NCBI RefSeq assembly: GCF_023343835.1
Contig: NC_064439.1
Span: 35,224,508 to 35,288,507 of the forward strand
Source of the DNA: Lagopus muta
Taxonomy: Eukaryota > Chordata > Aves > Galliformes > Phasianidae
DNA: 64,000 bases
Direction: 5' to 3'
Part shown: in pieces, positions 12,365 to 23,282 of the stretch
How positions within the stretch are numbered: position 1 is the stretch's first letter
Layout: every line of letters starts with the position of its first letter
Notes under the pieces: generated by a model
Databases searched by the model: none
Seen by the model: the letters and a program-made list of their open reading frames with translations, nothing else
Told to the model about the DNA's origin: nothing
Program-made: the position numbers and the translations under genes

Positions 12365-12620
12365 TTCAGAATGTATTTAGGTCAACTGATAATGGTGTCA
12401 CAAATATTCCAAAAAATCAACCATTTTTTCGGCACTCTTGAAACCCGTTCTCAAATTCCTTAGTCAAAACGGAAAGCACGGGTGCATATTTCTGGCTGTT
12501 TGTGGGACTGTGTTTATCCACTGTATCAAAATTCATAAAATGATTCGCCGTGATTTGAGTTTGCAACACAGTGCACCCTGCCTCCTGCTTACAGCCCAGC
12601 CAGTACTGATCGCACACCAG
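12365..12620 (-). pseudogene. hAT-type transposase relic (GTF2IRD2/Charlie-like), unit 1
   Basis: On the minus strand the frame reads LTKEFENGFQECRKN, a stop, then FFGIFVTPLSVDLNTF. This strongly recalls the conserved block of hAT-Charlie transposases and of host proteins derived from them (GTF2IRD2, ZBED/FAM200 type), where an acidic 'EF..RFQ' motif precedes 'FVTPFSVD'. Stops at the N-G and F-N-G junctions show that it no longer codes. No terminal inverted repeats were identified, so either an old transposon or a retrocopy of a domesticated gene is possible. Confidence 0.5.
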
Positions 12621-12971
12621 TGTTTGGGCACAGGTGAACAGTTAGTGCTCTGAATGTGCGACCTCCCAGGCTTTTCTGACTACCTCGTCTGTATGTCTAT
12701 ATCACTTTCCAATATTCTTTAAAATATCCATCCTTTTTTTCATCTCTGTCAAAATGAACACCACAAACAAATAGCCGTAAGCTGGCATAGACAATGGAAG
12801 TCTTCTGCAATACTACTGGGCATTTCTGTTTGCGTTTAATTGATGGATTCTTAACCGAGGCGACTTCACCACAACACATTGGATCCTACAGCGCAACTAA
12901 GTATCTTAAGGTCAAGCAGCTTGATGCATGGATTTTTAAACACATCAAATAACCTAGCCAGTTCTCTGCTA

Positions 12972-13330
12972 CCATTTTGCTGACAAGAACTTACGGAACA
13001 TTCAAAACTGTGCTAGAAGTCATTCAATGATAATCATCTCAAAAATATCTTAAAATTAACTCAAATAAAAAAAGAAAAAACAAAATAAACTGTCTACACC
13101 TAAAGTATTATGAATTACAGTGCAGTGCGGGGGGGGGAGGGGGGAGGGAGGAGGAAGGGCGGGAAGGGAGAAAATAAAGAATGTAAGAATGCTACATCCT
13201 CTTTTCTTCTCATGGATACTAACAGTAATGACGGCAGAAACAATCATATAGAACCGTGGAGAAAACACTATTCAGAAAGACCATAAACAGTCAATTCCAA
13301 ATATGTAAGCAAATCTGTGTAAAAACAATC
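12972..13330. repeat. Diverged 3' module B at the end of unit 1
   Basis: It aligns to the 3' module after the PHF7-like stop codon (landmarks: ATTTTGCTGACAA, TCATTCAATGATAAT, AGTATTATGA, AAGAATGCTACATCC, ACTATTCAGAAAGACCA), but is clearly more diverged than the modules of the three genes are from each other. It sits just upstream of the next unit and looks like the leftover 3' end of an older, lost gene copy. Confidence 0.7.
13128..13170 (+). repeat. G-rich low-complexity tract
   Basis: A nearly pure G/A run with many GGG blocks separated by one to three bases. Its length differs from the counterpart at 20904-20935, consistent with slippage. The pattern allows a G-quadruplex. Confidence 0.7.
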
Positions 13331-15511
13331 AAAACAACCAAACAATCAATTCCCAGCAATTTTAAGTTATTGGGAAGAAAAGAATAAGGAAGTCTTTAAC
13401 CCTTTTAAGAAGTATATTATTTCCGCAGCACATATTGAGGCAAAGTTATGTTTGCATGCATTACATGGATTTTCAAGGAACACGGCCCACCAGACCTTTC
13501 AGGAGCCCAAAAATGAGCCATTGCACAGAGGCACTGTTCCGTTTGACAACAGTAAAGGGAATAACTGAGTGCAGCAGCTGCCTTACACAGCACGAGTCAC
13601 TGCCAAGGGTGGCACATGAACTTTTGGCATATGTATGTTCATATTCACATGTAGAAATTACAAAACAGAAGTATAAAGGTAGTAACAAATGACTTTGCAC
13701 ATTCAAAGCTTCAGTCCTAACTTTAACAGGCGCTTTCCACTACAGAAATTCAGTATTCACGGCACGGCTTTGGAGGAGAAGAAAAAATATACAGCAAGAA
13801 AGGTCTTCCACCTCTGTCACTGCAAAAACAACATGTTCATTCTAAAATAAAATCAGGAGGAGTGCAACTCACTTAACAGAACCAATTAAATTCCATTATT
13901 TATTAAATGTTCTGTTCCTTGGGTGAAACAGAGATGAAAGGTTTCTTGGGTGAAAAAGCATGGAGGAAGAGTGTGTGCATAAACGCCAGAATGTGCTGGG
14001 TCTTTTAGCCACTGCCTATTTCAAAAGAAAAAATCTAAGAAGAATATTTCACCAAATAGGTTGAGAGCTTACTGACGCTTTATTTTTCTTACCAAAACAT
14101 TTTCCTTCTCAAGATTTCCTGCTTATTCGTTCTAAGAACTCTAAGACAAGTTCCCTGCAGTCTCGCTGTATCTTATAACATAGCTGCTACCATAAATGCA
14201 CCATTTTTAAGTCATAGTGAAGGTTGCTTTGCTCCTTTTCAAGAAAACTTTGCCTTGCACGTAGCCCACAGCAACTAACAGAAATCATGAACACCGCTTG
14301 CAGCTCTGAAGCTTATGAACGTGAATTCCTACACGTTAGGAAGTCAAGAAAGAAATATGAACATCTCCACTGTGTGCCCAAAGCACTGAACAAGAGGAAA
14401 CAAGGATTGGGAAACCGCACCGGGTTAACTGGCTGTGCCACAGCAATTGAGTCTTCCCAAGGTCTCGTATGTGTATTGCAGTGAAAATCCAGCACCCAAC
14501 AAGGAGAATTTGCAGCTCTGTGCAGCGCTAAAGCACGCGTGTCCAACCCACTGGCTTGCCGGAGCCATATTGAATGAAGAAGAATGAAGAAGGTCTTTGA
14601 TCGCATATAAAATACACATTGTAGTTCGGTTACACAAGAAAAAAGCTGTCCTGATTTTTAAGTTGTTTTTATTAAAGCATTCCGCTTGTGTCAGGAGTGT
14701 ACGTGAGTCACGCAGTTCCTGCAGCAGCACAAACACACCTGTTCCCACCGGGGCAGTGATCAGGGAGAAGTCCAGCCCTCACCCCCAGAAGCGAGGCCCC
14801 ACTGCCCCTAACCGCGCTTCTGCTGCAGGCACAGGTCCTGAGCACGGCCATTCTCTGCTGCCAGTGCCCCTGCTGCAGAAACAAGATCGCCACACTGAGT
14901 GCCTTCAGACACGCACAACATGGGGATGTCAACCCCACTCGGGCTGGTGTCCTGCTGCTCTGGCAGGCCTGGCCCTCTGCTGTCCATGAGCTCTGTGCCA
15001 GGGTAGAAGAGCACGGCTGCCCTAGGGTGGATCCAGGGCTGCAGCCGTGCCCGAGGGACAGACAGCTCCACTGGCACGGGGATCATTGGCAGCAGGTGGA
15101 GGGAAGCGATCCTTCCTCCTGCAGCACGGTCAACACCCGGCCCCTCAGTCTGCGCAGAGCCCACGCCTTCCTGCTTGGGTATCCAGGGCCCCCACCTTCA
15201 CCCGCCAGGTGGTGACTGTGTCACAGTGGGTGCCAGGGAGCGGCCACTGTGACCCATGGGGCTGCGAGCAGAACAAAGGCTGCCAAGCTCAGAACCTGCG
15301 TCAGTGCGACTTGGTGAGGTGCGGAGAGGGCAGGGAGGAAAGGGCTGCCTGAGGCTGATAGCGGGAGGAAGGCTCCCACCCCCCTGTGCCCTGTGCTGTC
15401 AACTCACCCTTGTCCTGCTTCTCCCTCAGAGTTGGCAGAGGAGTGTGCAGAGGAGAAAGCTCAGCATTGCCGGAGCAGGAACTCTGCAAGTGCTCGCTGT
15501 TGATGTGCGCC

Positions 15512-18382
15512 ATGGAGGCTCCCAACTGGACGGAGCCAGGTGAGAGCCAAGCATCCCTACTCACAGCTCCCCATCACCAGGCAGAGTGGTCTTAAGGCTC
15601 TGCCTGTGGCTGAGAAGGGGGGCAGGCGTGGGCAGGGACTCCCCAGCCGCTGTGGGCAGGGTGGGTCCCTCTGCGCGTTGGCTGGGGTGGCACCGCTTGG
15701 GCCGTCCGTGGCTGTCTGCTGGGGCTAACAGCCTGCAATACGCTCCTTGCCCAGCACAGCCCTCAGGGACAGCTGGCCCTGCACCGCACTCACTGCTTTT
15801 GCTCTCTCCTCTCCAGCGTGCATGCTGTGCGGCCAGACAGATGCTGACCCAGACATCTGTGGGCTCAAGCACCTGGACTCTGGGATATGTGCCCATGCAT
15901 TCTGTATGGTGAGTGCTCCTGGGGCTCCTTCTTTGCACCTTCCTCCAAGCAATGGTTCCTTCCTTCCTGTCCTCACACGATCCTGCTCTTTTCTCTCAAA
16001 CAGGCATTTTCCAACGGCCTTCTCCAGCAGGCAACTAGAGTGAACATGACTGCTGAGGTGTCCCCTGCATACGTCCAACGCGTAATCCAGGAGGCAGAGC
16101 AGAAGGTGAGGACCTGACCGAGCAGGCTGGTTTGGGCCAGGAGAGGCTCCTCAAGCTCAGCCTGGTCCCCAGGAAGCAATCCTGGCCCTTCCAGCCAGCT
16201 CCAGTGCCTGCATGCTCTGTCCTGAGCCCTGCGCACAGGTGCAGGGCCAGCCACAAAGGCGCTGAGCCTGCTCCTGATGGCACTGCTCTGCTCCTTCCAG
16301 CACTGCTTCATTTGTGGCGAAACGGGGGCCCCCATCACGTGTGCAGAGACGGGCTGTGAACTGAGTTTCCATCTGCCCTGCGCCCGGGTGGGTGAATGTG
16401 TCACCCAGTATTATGGAAACTACAGGTAAGGACAACCCCTGTTGGCAATACCAGCCAAGGAAGTGAGCAACCCCCTGTGACTGCTCTCATTAGCCTGCAG
16501 AGCCAAGGCCCGGGGCTCCCTCCCATTCCTCTGCCCTCCGCACAGCTCTTCTCACCTTGCCCATCCCTTCCGTCTTCCCCCAGTTCATTCTGCCAGAAGC
16601 ACAGCCCTGAGCAGGCTGCGGAGGCGACTCCAGAGCAAAACACCAACTGCATTATCTGCATGGAGCCAGTGGAGGACAACAAGTCCTACAGCACCCTGGT
16701 GTGCCCAGCCTGCAAACACGCCTGGTTCCACCGGGCCTGTATCCAGGTGGGAGCCCTCCCCTACACCAGCGGGCAAGCTGCAGCAGGCAACCCGCAGCAC
16801 CTGAGCCTGCTCCCGCTCCCACTGATGACTGTGTTTCTGCTACAGGGACAGGCCATCCGTGCGGGCATTGACTGCTTCCAGTGCCCCCTCTGCAGAGATG
16901 CGGATGCCTTCCTCTCTGACATGCTCATCATGGGCATCCGAATCCCACTCAGGTTGGTGTTTTTCTGCCCGCTCTTGAGAATCAAGGGCACAAGCGCTGC
17001 GCCTGCCCAGGGATGGCTCCGGCAGGCCGGGCCCTTTGCTGCCCGTGACCCCAGGCTGCCCTCAGCTTCAAGGGGAAGCTGGAAATGGGCTTGGAGTGGA
17101 AGAGCAGGGCTGCTCTGCAGCAGCCTTAGTCCAGGGGCAGCAGGAGCTCATTGCATTTTCTCCTTTCTCTGGCAGTGGACCAATGTGGGAGGACGGCAAT
17201 GCATACGCATCGTTGGGAGTGAGACACGGGCGCTGTGATGCCACCGAGTGCCTTTGTCCACAGGGCAGGGAGCAGGCAGAGGGAGAGGGGTGAGTTAGCT
17301 CAGCAGCCCTTGGGGGCTACGCGTGGGATCTCAGGCTAGGGGAACAAGCACTCCTTGCCTTGATGCACTTTGTCCTCACAGCCACAACCCCTTTCTTTTC
17401 CCAGGCCCTGGGAGATGCTCCTGTGCAGCTCCTGTGCTGCAGAAGGCACTCACCGGTGCTGCTCCCAGCTGAGCAACAGCGCGGACGAGTGGGAGTGCCA
17501 AGCCTGTGCTGGCGTGGGCACCGGTAAGAGGCAAATAGCCATGTGGGGGCCAGGCAAGGCCTGGCAGCGGGTGCCCGAGACAGCCTTGCCAAAGTCTCTC
17601 TGGCCCAAGCTGGATGGCAGCCTGGCCCGCGCCGGGGCTGGACGCCCACCCTGCTGACCTTCCTGACTTTCCCCCTTACAGCCTCCACTGTCAACTCAGA
17701 GGACACCGGCCCCAGCACCGCCAGCCAGCAAGGACTGCTGCCATCCCACAGTTCCACTGCACCTGAGAGCAGCAGCTCCAGCACTGCCAGCCAGGCAGCA
17801 TCACGGCCTGGTCACAGTTCCCAGGTGCCTGACAGCGGCAGCCAGTCCAGCCAGCCTGGGACAGGCCAAAGCCATGCTGCAGCTCCATCGGGTGCAGCTG
17901 AGAGGTGCACCCAAACATCAGCCGGTCAGAGGGCACCACGGTCCTCAAGGGCTTCCCGAGCAGCCGGCAGCCGCAGGTCCAGGCAGGGGGAGCGGAATCG
18001 GACACGAAGCCGCTCCCCAATCCAATCTCAGGCGCCACGTTCCAGCAGCCATCCCCAAAGGCGCTCTGGGAGGAGCCACGCACCTGCTCCAACGGCTGAG
18101 AGTGGCTCCCCACGCTACACCAGACGGGGAGCACTGGGGTCGTCAGGGGATGCCCCAGCGGCTGATGGAAGAAGCCAGCCCAGGCAGCTAGTGCAGGCCC
18201 AGACACGAAGCCGTTCCCCTGTGGAACTGCGGCCTGCACAATCCCGGGGCCAGCTCCAAAGACACCACAGGAGCCAGTCCAGGCGACGAAGGCCAGCCCA
18301 GGTGCAAAGCCGCTCCCGGGTACATCGGGCCACGAATCCCCGCAGCCGGCCCCAAAGTGGCCGCAGGACTAGCCGCATGTGA
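15512..18382 (+). CDS. PHF7-like: PHF7-like zinc-finger protein with RS-rich tail, array copy 2
   Basis: Coding exons: 15512-15539, 15817-15908, 16004-16105, 16301-16425, 16584-16746, 16846-16952, 17176-17289, 17405-17523, 17682-18382. The frame is intact and gives 516 aa with the same zinc ligands and RS tail as copy 1. From exon 2 on, the coding sequence is essentially identical to copy 1; the visible coding difference is Met7 to Thr. Intron 1 is 277 bp, against 120 bp in copy 1. The possible upstream ATG at 15503 is kept. Nothing suggests inactivation. The family assignment is firm; a role as E3 ligase or chromatin reader is inferred from PHF7. Confidence 0.85.
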
Positions 18383-18399
18383 GCCCCGTGTGCTGGCTC

Positions 18400-18801
18400 A
18401 TTTTGCTGACAACAACTTACGCAAGATTCCAAACAGCGCTAGATGTCATTCCATTCAGTGATAATAATCTCAAAAATGTCTTAAAATAAACTCAAAAAAA
18501 ATTTACAAAAAAAATTGTCTATGCCTAAACTATTATGAGTTATAGTTCAAGAGAAAAAAAGAAAATAAATAATGTAAGAATGCTGCATCCTTTTTTCTTC
18601 CCATGGCTACTACCCACAATGATGGCAGAAAGAATCATATAGACCATGGTGGAAGCACTATTCAGAAAGACCAGAAACAGTGAATTACAGTGATGCAAGC
18701 ACATCTTTCAGAAAAACATTTATTGCATCAAGTACCAGAATTACGGCTGCTGTCAATTTAACTTAATGCAGAGCTCAAAGACTGAATTTATCAAGTATCT
18801 T
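18400..18801. repeat. 3' module A of unit 2, with captured EFHB 3' end
   Basis: This is a near-identical counterpart of 10627-11028; the EFHB-like homology ends at the same base. Confidence 0.75.
18485..18490 (+). promoter_or_regulatory. Poly(A) signal, PHF7-like copy 2
   Basis: AATAAA about 100 nt downstream of the stop codon, at the position matching copy 1. Confidence 0.6.
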
Positions 18802-19327
18802 ACAATGCCCCAGGAGCAGCTGGATGTGAACCCCATGTGCTGGCTCCGGTCCTCAGAGGTCAGCACAATAGAAACTGGAGTTCTCTTAGACGTTTCTTAG
18901 TGCCGTTCTCCTGTGCCTTTCCCAAGGTGGGATGCATTCGGGGCTGGAACCCCAGGGTACTCTTCTCCCTTGCACATATCCCTTCCATACTTTCCTTCCC
19001 ATGGCTGGGTCTAGGCAGAGCTGCGTTTCAGCCCCAGTTCCATTGGGGCTCAACATCTCCAATGCCCGCAGGCCAAGACCAGGCTAGCAGGGGCATCTAT
19101 GTTCTGGCAATGCTTATGGCCTTGGGGCTGTCACTGTGTCCATGGCATGGAAGTCACCTCCCCCAGCAACCAGCTGTGGGCTGAGCCAGGGCCTGCCTGG
19201 GTTCTCCTTCTGCATTTCTGCAGTGCCAGAAGCTCTGAGTGGTGGTTCTGCTTTGAGTGCTTGAACCACTAATTTCTGTCCCAAAGTCATTTTGTCTATC
19301 AAGCCTCCTGTATGAGTCCTGTAGGCC

Positions 19328-19573
19328 CCCTTTAGGTACTGGAAGGTCACTATGAGGTCCCCTCAAGTGCCTTCTCCAGGCTGAGGAGCCACTACTTTCA
19401 CAGCCTGTCCTAACAGGGAAGATGCTTCAGCCCCCTGATGATCTCTCTGGCCCTCCTCTGGTCCTGCTCCAATGTCCCTCTTCTATTGGGGGCCCCAGAA
19501 CTGGACGTGGTACTCCCGGTGGGGTCTCACAAGAGCAGAGTAGAGGGGCAGAATCCTCTACTACTCTATTGCT
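19328..19573 (-). mobile_element. CR1 LINE fragment (unit 2)
   Basis: Duplicate of the scrap at 11555-11800, with the same ends, so it predates the duplication of the unit. Confidence 0.75.
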
Positions 19574-20137
19574 CCTCTAGGAGCAGCTCTGTTCCTGCCA
19601 CTGCTTGTACACACGATGGCCACCCGTTATCTACTTGACCCAGTTGTCTAGAGCAATATCCCACCAGCCTCTTCCAGGACTCAGTGTGCTCTCTTAGCAC
19701 TTCCGTTACAATGTGATGCCTTTTGTGCACATGTCATACAAAAGGCTTTTCCAGACTGGGAAGTGCCAGAGCAGCTTTCAATTGGATAAAGGCAGTTTGG
19801 CATTCTGGGTTCTATTCCGAAGATTCTCCTTCTCCTTTAACAGCTTAAGCAAACAAAGGTTTCACAATCAGTCCATAATTCCGTATTCACATCAACACCA
19901 TCCTGCCATACTCAACGTAAGAAAGTGCGCCGTTCCTGTTTTGGCTTTGGCTCTGGTGTTTGATGCACTGCCTTCTTTCTCTCAATCTCCAAGCTTCAAT
20001 ATCCCGGAGTGATGATAAAACATACATACATCACAGGCTGTGATTTCTTCTTCAGTGAAGAAGAATTCTTTTGAGGTGCATGCACCATCCATAATATAGC
20101 TAATGCATGTAACCAACAGATTCTTCATACATTCCAT

Positions 20138-20393
20138 TTCAGAATGTATTTAGGTCAACTGATAATGGTGTCACAAATATTCCAAAAAATCAACCATTTT
20201 TTCGGCACTTTTGAAACCCGTTCTCAAATTCCTTAGTCAAAACGGAAAGCACGGGTGCATATTTCTGGCTGTTTGTGGGACTGTGTTTATCCACTGTATC
20301 AAAATTCATAAAATGATTCGCCGTGATTTGAGTTTGCAACACAGTGCACCCTGCCTCCTGCTTACAGCCCAGCCAGTACTGATCGCACACCAG
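20138..20393 (-). pseudogene. hAT-type transposase relic (GTF2IRD2/Charlie-like), unit 2
   Basis: Duplicate of the relic in unit 1, with the same in-frame stops, so it was already dead when the unit was copied. One visible difference (ECRKN to KCRKN). Confidence 0.5.
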
Positions 20394-20749
20394 TGTTTGG
20401 GCACAGGTGAACAGTTAGTGCTCTGAATGTGCGACCTCCCAGGCTTTTCTGACTACCTCGTCTGTATGTCTATATCACTTTCCAATATTCTTTAAAATAT
20501 CCATCCTTTTTTTCATCTCTGTCAAAATGAACACCACAAACAAATAGCCGTAAGCTGGCATAGACAATGGAAGTCTTCTGCAATACTACTGGGCATTTCT
20601 GTTTGCGTTTAATTGATGGATTCTTAACCGAGGCGACTTCACCACAACACATTAGATCCTACAGCACGACTAAGTATCTTAAGGTCAAGCAGCTTGATGC
20701 ATGGATTTTTAAACGCATCAAATAACTTAACCTAGCCAGTTCTCTGCTA

Positions 20750-21095
20750 CCATTTTGCTGACAAGAACTTACGGAACATTCAAAACTGTGCTAGAAGTCA
20801 TTCAATGATAATCATCTCAAAAATATCTTAAAATTAACTCAAAAAAAAAGAAAAAACAAAATAAACTGTCTACACCTAAAGTATTATGAGTTACAGTGCA
20901 GTGCGGGCGGGGGGGGAGGAAGGGCGGGAAGGGAGAAAATAAAGAATGTAAGAATGCTACATCCTCTTTTCTTCTCATGGATTCTAACAGTAATGATGGC
21001 AGAAACAATCATATAGAACCGTGGAGAAAACACTATTCAGAAAGACCATAAACAGTCAATTCCAAATATGTAAGCAAATCTGTGTAAAAGCAATC
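20750..21095. repeat. Diverged 3' module B at the end of unit 2
   Basis: Counterpart of 12972-13330, immediately upstream of unit 3. It contains a shorter G-rich tract (about 20904-20935). Confidence 0.7.
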
Positions 21096-23282
21096 AAAAC
21101 AACCAAACAATCAATACCCAGCAATTTTAAGTTATTGGGAAGAAGAGAATAAGGAAGTCTTTAACCCTTTTAAGACATATATTAATATTATTTCCGCAGC
21201 ACGTATCGAGACAAAGTTATGCTTGCTTGTATTACATAGATTTCCAAGGAACATGGCCCACCAGACCTTTCAGGAGCCCAAAAATGAGCCATTGCACAGA
21301 GGCACTGTTCCGTTTGACAACAGTAAAGGGAATAACTGAGTGCAGCAGCTGCCTTACACAGCACGAGTCACTGCCAAGGGTGGCACATGAACTTTTGGCA
21401 TATATATGTTCATATTCACATGCAGAAATTACAACACAGAAATATAAAATGAGTAACAAATGACTTTGCACATTCAAAGCTTCAGTCCTAACTTTAACAG
21501 GCGCTTTCCACTACAGAAATTCAGTATTCACGGCACGGCTTTGGAGGAGAAGAAAAAATATACAGCAAGAAAGGTCTTCCACCTCTGTCACTGCAAAAAC
21601 AACATGTTCATTCTAAAATAAAATCAGGAGGAGTGCAACTCACTTAACAGAACCAATTAAATTCCATTATTTATTAAATGTTCTGTTCCTTGGGTGAAAC
21701 AGAGATGAAAGGTTTCTTGGGTGAAAAAGCATGGAGGAAGAGTGTGTGCATAAACGCCAGAATGTGCTGGGTCTTTTAGCCACTGCCTATTTCAAAAGAA
21801 AAAATCTAAGAAGAATATTTCACCAAATAGGTTGAGAGCTTACTGACGCTTTATTTTTCTTACCAAAACATTTTCCTTCTCAAGATTTCCTGCTTATTTG
21901 TTCTAAGAACTCTAAGACAAGTTCCCTGCAGTCTCGCTGTATCTTATAACATAGCTGCTACCATAAATGCACCATTTTTAAGTCATAGTGAAGGTTGCTT
22001 TGCTCCTTTTCAAGAAAACTTTGCCTTGCACGTAGCCCACAGCAACTAACAGAAATCATGAACACTGCTTGCAGCTCTGAAGCTTATGAACGTGAATTCC
22101 TACACGTTAGGAAGTCAAGAAAGAAATATGAACATCTCCACTGTGTGCCCAAAGCACTGAACAAGAGGAAACAAGGATTGGGAAACCGCACCGGGTTAAC
22201 TGGCTGTGCCACAGCAATTGAGTTTTTCCAACGTCTCAAATGTGTACTGCAGTGAAAATCCAGCACCCAACAAGGAGAATTTGCAGATCTGTGCAGCGAT
22301 AAAGCACACGTGTCCAACCCACTGGCTTGCCGGAGCCATACTGAATGAAGAAGAATGAAGAAGGTCTTTGATCGCATATAAAATACACATTGTAGTTCGG
22401 TTACACAAGAAAAAAGCTGTCCTGATTTTTAAGTTGTTTTTATTAAAGCATTCCGCTTGTGTCAGGAGTGTACGTGAGTCACGCAGTTCCTGCAGCAGCA
22501 CAAACACACCTGTTCCCACCGGGGCAGTGATCAGGGAGAAGTCCAGCCCTCACCCCCAGAAGCGAGGCTCCACTGCCCCTAACCGCGCTTCTGCTGCAGG
22601 CACAGGTCCTGAGCATGGCCATTCTCTGCTGCCAGTGCCCCTGCTGCAGAAACAAGATCGCCACACTGAGCGCCTTCAGACACGCACAACATGGGGATGT
22701 CAACCCCACTCGGGCTGGTGTCCTGCTGCTCTGGCAGGCCTGGCCCTCTGCTGTCCATGAGCTCTGTGCCAGGGTAGAAGAACACGGCTGCCCTAGGGTG
22801 GATCCAGGGCTGCAGCCGTGCCCGAGGGACAGACAGCTCCACTGGCACGGGGATCATTGGCAGCAGGTGGAGGGAAGCGATCCTTCCTCCTGCAGCACGG
22901 TCAACACCCGGCCCCTCAGTCTGCGCAGAGCCCACGCCTTCCTGCTTGGGTATCCAGGGCCCCCACCTTCACCCGCCAGGTGGTGACTGTGTCACAGTGG
23001 GTGCCAGGGAGCGGCCACTGTGACCCATGGGGCTGCGAGCAGAACAAAGGCTGCCAAGCTCAGAACCTGCGTCAGTGCGACTTGGTGAGGTGCGGAGAGG
23101 GCAGGGAGGAAAGGGCTGCCTGAGGCTGATAGCGGGAGGAAGGCTCCCACCCCCCTGTGCCCTGTGCTGTCAACTCACCCTTGTCCTGCTTCTCCCTCAG
23201 AGTTGGCAGAGGAGTGTGCAGAGGAGAAAGCTCAGCGTTGCCGGAGCAGGAACTCTGCAAGTGCTCGCTGTCGATGTGCGCC

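Larger units (their letters stand above)
5731..13346 (+). repeat. Array unit 1
   Basis: Order within the unit: a 5' segment of unknown nature (5731-7190), the PHF7-like gene (coding 7896-10609), a 3' module that includes a copy of the EFHB 3' end (about 10627-11028), unrecognised sequence, an antisense CR1 scrap (about 11555-11800), a hAT transposase relic (about 12365-12620), and a second, more diverged copy of the 3' module (about 12972-13330). This unit lacks 157 bp of intron 1 that units 2 and 3 have. Confidence 0.9.
13347..21111 (+). repeat. Array unit 2
   Basis: It has the same internal order as unit 1, shifted by 7773 bp from coding exon 2 onward. Downstream of exon 2 it is almost base-for-base identical to unit 1, including the CR1 scrap and hAT relic. 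In the 5' segment it carries private differences (for example around 14453-14480) where units 1 and 3 agree. Confidence 0.9.
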
